Assembly (NCBI GenBank): GCA_016165875.1
Contig: JABBOT010000031.1
Span: 499,109 to 563,108 of the forward strand
Origin: Acanthopleura granulata
Lineage: Eukaryota; Mollusca; Polyplacophora; Chitonida; Chitonidae
DNA length: 64,000 bases
Direction of reading: 5' to 3'
The notes beneath the pieces were generated by a model. It was not told the DNA's origin. It made no database searches and worked only from the letters and a program-made list of their open reading frames with translations. Position 1 is the first letter of the stretch, and every line of letters starts with the position of its first letter. The position numbers and the translations under genes are program-made. Shown one piece after another: positions 12,201-24,200 of this stretch.

Positions 12201-15200
12201 CGGGGAAAACGTCCAGAGACTAAAGTGCGCCTCTTAACACCCCATCACAATGCACGCTGAAATTGAGAGGTACACATTAAGACCAAAGGGTAAACCGGTC
12301 GTTTTGATTTCGACGGAGACTTCGGTTTGACATACAGAGACTTCTGGATCAGATACAAAAGAACTCCCGTCAAGTCTTGTTCTACACCGATAATAATGTG
12401 ATACGGCCGCGTGCCCCCTCACTCTCCAAAAAAGATATATAGCCCTATTTTGTGGGTTTCTTTCCCGGACTGAGTCATCCAAGTTTAGTCACTGAAACCG
12501 TGAATCCAAATCCAATTATCTAGGGTTTGTTTTTGGCTGTGTCAGAAAATAAGTTTCTCTAAAACAGCGTTATTACACGATAAACTTTCCAGTCACAAGC
12601 TATCATATCCCAAATCTGCTATCATATATACAGTTTCAAAAATCATAATACAAACCAGCAGTACCAAATTACCAAATGTCAGTGATCACATGTGTAATGC
12701 CAGCCAAACTGGTGATACTGACAAGGGATCGGTGATATTCTGAACTATAGAAGGGGTGGCTATAGGTGTCCTGCTGTGTGGTGTTCATTTATGTCCCAAA
12801 TTCTGAGTGCCATTCAAAGACTGTAAAAGAAACAGGCGGCTGGGTGAATGATGACTGTGAAGGGAACTTCGTGTGGTTCAGAGAAACAGCGCATTCTTAT
12901 ACAGAAATTTGAAAATAAATGGTTACGTAATAACTGTTTAATGCACTCTTTTAAGAGAACGTTAATGACATAACATTTTATATAGTACTAAGCAATCTTC
13001 ATTTACACGCAGCAGAAGTTCGTAAACTTGGTTATTAAGCAAAATTTAAATAAGTGCCTAAAAAGTAACAGATTTCACCCAAGCATTCCTTCTGGTGTAT
13101 TTTCGCCACGAATCGCCACGAGTTCTCCTTCTCCTCTCCCACACTCCTCTGACATTGACAATGTTTTGACACTCAACAGTTTCAGCTCTATGATCGCGTG
13201 TGATTCATGGTGACTACTAAAACTGTAACTTGATTTAAAACAGAAAGGCGTGGTACACTGTGAATCTCTAATCGTGCACCAAGAAGCGGTAGCGGACATG
13301 AGCACGACGGCACTCCCAATGTTATTCATTATTATACCGAACAGGCGTGGCTTCGTACTTACACCACCGCCTGGTCCTAATTTGACACATGTACAGTTAG
13401 ACGTTGCCTGGTACTTCCTGATTAGGGTACAGCTTTCAGGAGCGTTATTTGACGAAAGGGAAACATGGATACTGTGCCAGGGCATTGGCCAGACAACACC
13501 ATATTGGGGAAGGTCGCTAAAACATGTACATGTAATTATGACAATGTCAACTTGCTCGTATATGGAAGTTCAGCGTGAGATTTTGTCATTGTCAGTTTTA
13601 TGTAATGAATTGTGAGAAAACCGTTATATGTGGCATTGTAAGTTATATGTAATAAATATAATACAGTACGATCTTTTTTCGAGTTACAATCGGTGCATCA
13701 TTTAAACTAATAGTATTAAAATGTAGGGTTCTCTTCATAGTGTTCCCCATGGACATGATCCAAGTGTATACCTTGATCTACTTACACTGACTAGAGCCGA
13801 ATACAATATCACAACTATCGGATATAATAAAACAACTGACAGGAGAAGAATTTGTGCTTTATTCCATGTGAGGACAGACTTGAGGCTTCAACAATACTTG
13901 AAACTCAGTCTAATATGTCTATTGTGTAAATACCACGTCCATCAGAACTGAAGAGAATAACCTAACCATGGTAGCAGTGCACCTGTAGTGTTACCTCCGC
14001 TTCGTGCAACGGACATTGTAGTTGAGGGCGTTTTGTGGGATGTCCACCAAACGCTACGAGCGCCTTGTGGAACGGCCACCCAGGTTTACGGGCATTTCGT
14101 CAAACGGTCATCCAGCGCTTCGTGCGGCGGACAGCCCCATTATTATTAAACGCTAGTTGTGCTTCATTAAATGGCTACTTAAAGTTGCCAGCGTTTCGGG
14201 GAATGGCCATCAAATAGTACGGGCCCTTTATGAACGGTTATGCAAGTGAACTTACAGGTGTTTCATGCAACGGTTATGGGCATTTCGTGGGTCAGACTTT
14301 AAAACGCTACTGACGTGTTCTGCAACTGTGACACAAAGTTTCGTGGAACGGCTATCGAGTTAACGCTACGCGCATTTTGTGCATTCAACGGTCACCAAGC
14401 GCAACCAGGCAACAACTGTCATAGACAATGTGTGCAACGGCCATCGAAAGTTGCAAACATTTTCTGGGACGACCACGAAGCACTGCGGCTACTTTGTGAA
14501 ACGGTCACTTTATGGTATGCCTGCCCTGATTCGGGATTGAGTCCGGATCTCCTGATTGCTGATACGTTTTCATGTCTTCTGTCCATTTAATCTCATTTTA
14601 ACCAAACTCACCTGGTCTAGCTGCCAATCAACAAACAGTCCGCCTTTATTGGTCATCCACACGGTCAGGTGACAGATGGCGCCAAGATATTCCGTGGGTA
14701 GGATGAAATGGTCCGTCCTAAACAGATGGGGAATTGGTTGATTAACTGCTCCATGAATTGGCTTATTGAGTGATTCATGAAATGATTGGTTGACTTGGCC
14801 TTTAGACTGATTTGATGGTAATGTAATTTACAAAGTTTGGAGAAGGGTGGGGCAGTTTCTGATTGTACAATGGAAAGGAGTATAGGTTGGGGTGACGATG
14901 AAGCTTCCTTCAGATCTAGTTGTGGACAAACCACTACTTAAAGGGAGTAATTATACAACAGATTCATGTATATCTGACTTTGGTGAAGTTAATGGTGAGT
15001 ATCAGCAGTGTTTGTGACCCAGGGTTGATACAGCGTCCTTTGATTCAGCATATAATTGTTTCCTCACTTCACCGCGTTAAAATAATAAGCCTGTTGCTGA
15101 ATCTATCTGCAGTTTTAATCCAAAGATAAAAAATTAACAGATGGTCGAATAAAGCTTTGAGCCAAAAGTTTGACTTGAGTCAAAGACTGTTTTTTGACCC

Positions 15201-18200
15201 AACCTTTCTTGTTGATTGAAAAGTACAAATTGAGTTTTTCTTGTTGATTTATTCTGTTTCAACAACCTAAGTTGAAAAAGAGCCAACATAAATAGCATAC
15301 CCTCCATGTTCAAAGTTATTCTGGTTGTTCTGTAGTGGTATGATCTCTGACCAGTTGCCACTCTCCGCACCGAGCCTCACCTTCACCGCGGCGTCAGTTC
15401 CCGCACCCCAGGAGAGTCCCGTCTTCACCGTCAACGTGTACTCTGACATAAGAATGTAAACGAATTAAAGTAGTTGGTTGAAATATATGGGAAGGATAAC
15501 CGATTTCCGCTATGTAAGGTACCTACATCTTAACCATTTGCCATACCCACATAGCAAAGAAATCATATGTATTTAACTCACAGGGACACATGAAGCTTCC
15601 TATCTAACGTAACAAGGCCCCACGGGCATTGAGAGCAGGGAAATGTACAAATTCCCTGTACAGGGGATTGAACCACGCCCGACTGTGCACGAATTGGCAT
15701 TCTAGCCACCTGATGTGCATTTTGTGAGACAACTTGTTGCATCCGTCGGTAGACCGAATTGTGAATTAATTCTATATATGGCATATAGACAGATAAAGTG
15801 ACAGGATGCAAAACGACATTATTATTCTATTAGAAAAAACACATCTTCTTCATAAATAGTAATGAACGTAATGGTGGAGACGTCGGAAGATTTGAAATGA
15901 TATGTACCTACAGAGACTTCATATACGTGAGTCCCTGGCTGACCGAGAGCAGATTGTCTGCCTTGTAGCCGGTCTGTAAGTCAGAAATACATGTTTACCA
16001 TCAATCAAGCGGTCAGACAGGGTGTTTGTTAGTCGGTCAGTGGAACGAAGCATCTCTGTCAGGCTCATCGGTCGTCTGGAGCATACCCAGTTCGGGATGT
16101 GTTTACATATCCCAAACACCCAACTTCAATAACTCCTCAGTGTGTCCATCTTCCTAAATTAGGGGGCTAGAGAGGACATGTACAGGCGGAAATATGATTC
16201 TTCTTAATTTACCCGAAACTAATTTCGCCTTTCGTTGACTGGCCTCTTCAAGATAAACTAACAGACGTTCCCAAAACTTCTGCGCACTTTGTAACGGAAT
16301 GTTTCAAATTTACCATTCTCATGTGAAACTTGCCAACATGTCGATTGGTCACAGTAGGGTTAGCTATATACTTGTAGGCTACGTCGTAACTTTAAGTGTT
16401 TATGGGGTAAGACTGTTTGGAACTACTAAGTTATGGATAAATCTGAGCGTTGCATAAGACATTCGCATAGCCAATCGTCAACCACAATGGCCATTCTAGA
16501 TCTATAATCGCAAGACCAATTTCGAAAGCAAAGTTCAACACAAATCATGAAATAATTAAATTAATTAAATCATATTAAGCAAGAAATTAGGTAGGAGTTC
16601 GGCAAAGAGAAGCAGTCAGCAGTCTTCAGTGATGTAGGACAGACGCAGGGAGTGTTCCCCAGGCGCCTAAATTTAATCGGTATCCAAATCGTGTACCGTA
16701 TACCACTTTATAAGTTGTCGTTATTGAAAAACATGTACCTTACATGCGTTTTGATTGCAACCGTTATTGTATCCAAATCGATGCTTACCATGCATGTACA
16801 GCCCTTGTAGCCCCAGGTTAGGTGGGATTAGATACTATATTGAGGAAGTCATTCTGGATACTTTCTCCATATTTACTCAAAGGAGAATTATCCTCATTGT
16901 AAACTTCAAGAAGCTTTTTTAATTTCACGAAGCAAATTTTTTTGGAAATTGTTCATAAGCCTATACCGCATCCACATATAGCGGGCATTTAGCCTTGAGG
17001 ATTGAAAGATAATATCACGACTCCAACAACTTGACCTGGACCACAAAAAATATAAGTTTATCTTCACACACTCGGGACGCTTGTCTGCTTCTGCTTCCGC
17101 GAACTTTCCCCTTCCCCCCAAGATTTAATGCGGTTTTGTCTTTCATCTGTCACAGACCACCCTCCAGGATTCAAGAAGAGTAAAATAAATGATCTGTCTC
17201 GGGTCGGCAGAGCCTGGTGAGTGTTTATACGTCGTCCTCGTGCGGCAGAGGTGATAACAGATATGTGTAAGCATTGGTCATGGCCGCGGATCGTGACAGA
17301 GATTTCATTAGTGGCGATAAAGGATTAGAGAGAATTTGTTCGACTGAGTTATCTCTGTGCGTTTCCCTTCATGGTTGTTCTCAGACATTTGCCTTCTGCT
17401 TCAAGGCCATTTGAAAGTGATTCATTACTTCCCACAGATGTCTCTTTTGGCATTTTTCTTTTCACCTAATTCTGCAGAAGCCATGGTGCTAGGGGGGACG
17501 TGCAAGTTGTTTCTTCCAAAACAGATACACGAACAGTTAGAACAAATCCCCAAACTCATGGAAAAATTGACAAGTGGCGGGGTTTCTCAGCTAACATGTA
17601 ACCATCTGTCACCTATCACACTTTCATCGCTGCTCTGGTTTTAATCTTTTATACTCAGTATCCATATCACTGCTGAGATAATAAATACTGTATTTTTCTT
17701 CATACGTATGCATGTAAAAGCGAAGGATCTGTGACGTCATCGCCTAATTTGTATAAGTAGGACGCATTTTTTTGGAATAGCCTACGTTATACCTCCTTGG
17801 ATGGTCAAATATACACCGCCATGCATTTTTGGAGTCAGTAGGATGAAAGGTTGTGGAAACTGGTCGAAAGACAGACGCAGAAATTCCTTACTACACGTTT
17901 GGTTGGATGACTGGTTAATAGGCCAAAGCTAATCGTTCTTTATAAGAAGATTTGCAGTTGCATGAAAACCAACTACAGAATTTCATTTCAATCGTATCAA
18001 AAACAGATCCGTGGATTCTTTGGAAAACAGACCTGTGAATGTTGCAAATTTGCGTTCACTGCAATCCCTCAAATCACAATATTCCACCAGCCGGTAAGTA
18101 TGACGTCATTTATATAAATTGGCAGCATTAGGTTTTCAGACCTGGTTTCAGTTCCTAAATATATGAACTCTACTTTAAACGTGTTCATACTGATACTTGT

Positions 18201-21200
18201 TCACTTTCTGTTTAGCACAAAATGGTCAAGCCAAGTGCGAGCGTTGAAATGTGTGACGGTGTAAAACTCGACTATTACAAAGATACTTCGCTGACAAAAA
18301 ATGCACAAAACATACGTTCACGAATTCACCTCTGTGTATCTTGCAGCCATATACACCACAGGTAACTTTTTACAGCATACTCTACCAATCTACCTGCGAA
18401 CAGTAACCACTGCATGCAGAACAGGCATGACTAAAGTTGATAATTGTTTTTATTACAGGGGATGCATCAACATCATTCCTTTTAGCCTTTCCATGATCTC
18501 ACCTATAAGCAGTATTCCTTTTAGCCTTTCCATGATCTCACCTATAAGCAGTATTCCTTTCAGCCTTTCCATGACCTCACCTATAAGCAGTATTCCTTTT
18601 AGCCTTTCCATGATCTCACCTATAAGCAGTATTCCTTTTAGCCTTTCCATGATCTCACCTATAAGCAGTATTCCTTTCAGCCTTTCCATGACCTCACCTA
18701 TAAGCAGTATTCCTTTCAGCCTTTCCATGACCTTACCTATAAGCAGTATTCCTTTTAGCCTTTCCATCATCTCACGTATAAGCAATATTCCTTTCAGCCT
18801 TTCCATGACCTCACATATAATCAGTATTCCTTTTAGCCTTTCCATGACCTCACCTATAAGCAGTAATAACAGTGGCACTTCTAACAAATGTCTTCTTAAA
18901 CCATTGACTATAATTTAAAATTTGCGCCTGATTCTATATGTGTGTGTCACAGACTTTGTCTGTAATGGAATAACAAAACAACTTAATCTCATACCAGTTG
19001 CATTTGTCTTTCATTAGATCCATTGTTGTTTAATGCTAAACTCACATAATTTGAAAATCTTAATCTGACTTACCCATAGGTTCATTTGCCGGCAAAACAG
19101 TATAGACATGTATTCCACATTATTTTTGTTAATTATTTACCGTCGCATATTGTTTCTTACATATTTTGTGATATTCACTGATTTCAGCAGTAGTTGAGAA
19201 TATGACGCGTAGTTACAACAGACAAGCTCGGAGGCGAAGGCGGACCTGGCCACTTAACCGCCCCACTTGTGTGTCAATGTGTTCAGTTATCGCCTGATGT
19301 TATCGACAATGGAGTCCTGTACGGTGTGTGTCCCAAATATGCGGACCGGAAGTAGGTAGGGGGGACTTTGCAGAGCACTTCACTTTGGAATAAGTATATT
19401 GTTTTGTTGTAGTCCGGTGGAGTAAGATGATCTGACAAGCCGTATACAATTTCCTATATAATATGATGTTTGAATTGTAACAATATTTCAAATTCGCAGA
19501 AGTGCAGTTCCGAGAGACTTAGTTCTTACCAACTGGAGGTAGAAAACATCAGGTTTGTTACAATAGCAACCAAAGTGCTATTGTAAACATTCAAGACGGC
19601 TCTCATGCTAACCCTAAAATGGAAGACCCTTGCTTTATGCCAATCGCCTCCTTCCCTCCTGTCTCTCATGGGAAGGTCTGCCATGGTACATGGGATGGTC
19701 TGCCATGGTACATGGGAAGGTCTGCCAGCAATAAATCCTTCACACCTGAAACAAGGGGGCCCAGTTCCGTGTGCTCCTTTGTTCTTTGTTGGATTACATC
19801 ACACTTCTTGGTGCATATGCGCTGAGAAAGCACTTAGGTAGTGCACAAACACTGCAGCGCCACAGCAGAAAACGATGTGTTTCTCTGTGATCTGAACCCT
19901 TTTGTGTAGCCTGTTAGAGTTTCCCATTTCTTTCTATAAATACGTAATTCCATAATTTTTATGACCCTATACAGATCAAATTTATTTCCTATTCATTGCA
20001 TTAAGATTTTCATATTTTCACTGTTTCAGATTCGGGGATAAATACAGTAAAGGGTTTGTGTTTTCCCGGCTCACATATATAAACTGAGACACCAAGCTGA
20101 CTATGGTCTGAAAAACGATAACAAAGCACGTTGCCAGGCTATACAAGTAGGCCTATAGACTTACACAGAATTATCTGTTCTTGATAGTGCTGTACTTCAG
20201 AAGAGATAATAAAGACAGATGGACATGTCTTTAGATTGTAGCTAAACTTACGACCTCAGCGAAAACTTAGGAATGGATGAATGATACAAAGCGCGGGTTG
20301 AAAAGAAAGCGGGATTTTCGCCAAGTCTTATCACACGCAAAACCATGGTTACTGAAGCATGCATTACATTGAACGGTAAGGTCCTTCAAATTTATACCGC
20401 AGAGCATAAGTCAAGTCAGAGTCCACTCTCTCATACAAATAGCAAAGTCCAGATATGCAGGGAGAAAAGGCAAGGAAATGTTTTGATAAAAATTAAAGTT
20501 AATGCGATATGATAAATAAACCAGCCACTACCTATACTTAGAAAGCGGGGGGCTATTCCACAAAGCATTTTTTTCAAAACATTTAAACTTAACTGTACAG
20601 CTTATTTGATACTTACTGGTATCTACCTGCATATACCTGCACCATCCATACCTTTAATTTAAATTTTACTAATGTTTAGTTGTTGTTAAGTTTTACTTAA
20701 GCACAAAGTTTGCTTTGTGGAATCTTTCCCAGATCCTGGTATCAAGAAACGCACTTAACTAAGTATGCCTTTAACTGCAATGACAACGTATTTATGTTAA
20801 CTTAGGGCTACTTAGCAGTAAGTAAACTTCATGAAACCGAGGCTTGAATTTTGCTCATAAATTGTCCTCAAATTCAGAAATTTCAGGAAAACGCAATCCC
20901 AGGTAACATGCAAGTTTAATCGTACTGATTTTAACTTTCAGGCCTGTGGATTCTGCAGAGGGAGAGAAATGGAACAGCTGGCGCCATGTTTTAACAAGGG
21001 AGGAGGAGACTAATCCCGTATTCATAGAGGTGCAGATACACTCGATACTGACGTAACGCAGGCAAAAGTCACGTGACATACCGCCAAGGTCATGACCATA
21101 ACATCTCATACGCTGTCAAGGTCACGACACCCGAATGCCAAAAGGACACTCTATCGGGATAACCGGCGTAATGTTACAAGTTTACATGTGATACGGTAAC

Positions 21201-24200
21201 TGTTTCCATAAGGCGTAGTGATTTATTTGTGCCCGCCGATTACGTAAAAAACAACAGGGCACAGATCTGGGTAATTGTAAACAAAATAGTCCCACGCGGC
21301 AGATGGCCTTAGCTATCAATTCTCAGTAAATTGCCCCCATGTTCCTGTACCATCTGACATTAAAAACAACTCGGGGAGAATTTCGGATGGTTTATCACCG
21401 ACCTGACTGACATAACGTGCATTTGTCGAAAAAGAGGTTAGTCAGAGTAGAGGAAGGTGCAGGGTATTTTGTGTTGGCCAGCAAACAGTGCATGGCTTGG
21501 GGATCGACAGAAAACAGTGGCCATGAGAGAAACATTAAAACAAAATATGGGGAAGAAATGAACACTGAGAAAATAATTTACAACTCTCATTGCATTTTTG
21601 TTCAAAGTTATGTATAGGCCTACTTCTAAGACATACACTTTAAAAAAAGACTACATCATGGAGGGCAAAGCCACAATGATGACAACAGTGTGATGTTTGG
21701 CAAATGGTCACGCGTGAGAGGTGCAGTGCGGTTAGTTTACCTCAGTTAGGGTTTTATTCACACTTTTCATGTAAGTGCGTAATTGGTGGCAACTTACACT
21801 TTCCTTAGCACCATGGTTTAAGTATAAATTAGGTTAAAAATTGCAGTGATATTAATTCACTGCTATGTGTTATAGTCGTCTCTGGTCTATAGAACTACAC
21901 AACATGTTGTTTGTCATCGCATTTCATTTGAAAACATCTACATGAAAACAATAAGCTCATCTTAGACATTCAGCTACGGCTCAGGTACGTTTTCGTTCAA
22001 CTAATGGGAGCCAGATACCTCTCAGCAAACTTTTGCTTATTCATTGGATTAACTTTACATCATTGATTGATTGAGTGGCGGTTTTATTGGTGGTGAACGC
22101 TGCACCAAGGCTCATGCAAACAGCCACAGACGACCGTTGTTGACTGTTTATTAACAGCAACGCGGCAAACAGCGAAAGACGGTACGTGGGGAAAAACTAC
22201 ATCATTTGACTGCTGTTCTACGCCGTACTCGAGAATATTTTATCTATAATGATATAATTACTGACATGACTGTATTTTTTTTTTTTTTTGGTTGTATTCA
22301 TAATTATTTTGCAACTGGATAGGATGGTTAGTGGATGACACGGGACATTGTCAATAGAAACCGTGACAAATAATTGAGAAACTTCACGGCAGTCAAAGCA
22401 GCAAAAGAATTACTTTTTTGCGGTCAAAGACAAAGAGAATCATTATGTTTCACAGCCAGACAATTCAGCCCTCAAACCCTTTCTTTGAGGTGGATCACAT
22501 TGTGATGAGGAACACAACAGGTGCGTCACAAATGTGCCTGAATACACCCGAGCCAGACGTGCACCAGATGCCTATAGCACCATTAACAGGACACGTGGTA
22601 TATATTAACCGTCCGTCAGAAGACCTTGCATATGCTGTATACACCCCGTCAAATCCACACACAAGGCTGATGTGAAGAATGTCTGACACCCAATCCAATT
22701 TTATTCGGCCATTATTTTCATCCTGTCCGACATCGCTAACATTTATACGGTCGTTACACAAGTTGTCTGACATTTTGCCGTGCCTGACAAACCGCACGCT
22801 CAAGAACAATGGGTGACATGAAACAATATACTGGGATAAACAAATACACCTGCATGTATATGCGCTGATATATAAGGCTCTTAATAGGTGTTTGTGACAA
22901 ATCTGAAGTAAAAAGGGCAAATGAAGGATGAGCTGTATGCAGTCACACGTCTATATAATTAAGAGTGAGACTATACTCATGGGAAGCAATCTCTCAAAAA
23001 TCGGCAATCTACCCTGGCGCCATGGAGCTCAATTTAAAGGATCGCTGAAATATGGTTGAAATACTGCCTTCCCAAGACTGATTGATTTGCACATCCGAGA
23101 AATATAAAAAAAAATTGTTTCGCTATAAGAATTAACGGACTGCAGTGTACACATGGAGCATGGTGATTTGTATTTTTTTATGGTTTATTTACTAACTCGA
23201 TACTGTTGCTGAACAGTTAGCGGTAATGTAAGGCTGTGCCCTTTACTGATTGATTTAATTATTTATTTACTTCATTTGATTCGACTTTACGCTGTTCCGA
23301 AAAGTGTTTAACGTAAATGACGGCGACCATGTTTACAGGTGGGGGAATCCCCTTTGGCCTTCCATGCTCTTCGCCATTAAGCGTGGATTACTTGGTGTGC
23401 ACTCTACAATGACCGGCCAAACCAAATAGGTTAACTATAAAGGAGACGTCAAATCCGACGCAAACAATTCTAGACACTATAAGATTCAGCTTTACTCGGA
23501 AAAAGAGATGTGATTGTTGAAGGGCGCATACATAGCCACATATACACTGAACCCTGTTATAAGTGTACATCATCCAGATCTGGTTCAGCAGTGATACTGT
23601 GTGTCTGGCGATCTCCACGGATCTATCTATCTAGGCAGTATTACACTACATACACGCTCCCCAGCTCCTGCTTCTTTTTATCACCCCAAGGGGTAGAGGT
23701 GGAGGGCAGTCAGTGGCAGGCAAAGTAAAACGCCTGGACTGACCCACATATGTTTTCTGTTGAGGCCACTGAACCCTCGACGTACTTTCATGAAAGCTGG
23801 TAAGAGGCTACAGTTATTCACCTTATACGAGCGTTGTATTTGAATTATTCGTCATGGGCAGGGGAGATCGAATCCAGCTCTCGCTAACTGCCGCGCGGGT
23901 TATGTCAAGAGCATTGTTATGCATTTAATCGATACCTGTAAGGCTGTCGTTTTCCTTTCTTAATGGTTATCATTACAAAAGCGAAAATGATCTGGATATT
24001 AGCACTATATATAATAAATTAATTTATTTAGTTGTTGCTTAACGCCGTACTAAAAGATTTTTCACTCATACGATGGCGGTCAGTTTTACAGATTGAGGAA
24101 ACCAGCGAGCCCGGTATAAATCAACTACCTTTGACTCGAATGATGTATAAATGTGGGCACCATATCAGTTGAAGACATGTGGTTTCCAACGAGCTGGTAT

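Larger units (their letters stand above)
8983..14611 (-). other. Intron 3 of the PLAT-TSR gene
   Basis: About 5.6 kb. It contains a CA/CG microsatellite (10717-10759), a two-copy repeat (11668-11920), and a degenerate tandem array (13990-14520). Open frames of 60-140 codons near 10.5, 11.1 and 13.1-13.6 kb overlap on both strands and have no domain or splice support. Confidence 0.6.

Noticed and set aside
13075..13615. Overlapping 136-codon minus and 121-codon plus frames
   Set aside because: Antisense shadows of each other with no domain; composition is non-coding-like and they lie in an intron.
15919..16119. 66-codon minus frame near a GTACAT donor-like site, considered as an extra exon before the PLAT domain
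   Set aside because: It is a GGTCAGTCGGT-type simple repeat without a convincing acceptor, and exon 1 already joins the PLAT exon in phase.
18301..18918. 205-codon plus-strand and 144-codon minus-strand repeat proteins
   Set aside because: Produced by the stop-free 39-bp array within an intron; no start context, splice support or unique flanking domain.
22495..22920. 141-codon minus frame with an overlapping plus frame
   Set aside because: No splice-consistent neighbour, no domain, inside intron 1 of the PLAT-TSR gene.
23755..23900. tRNA-like B box (GGATTCGATCTCC on minus) suggesting another SINE
   Set aside because: No matching A box at proper spacing and no family tail, so not supported as an element.
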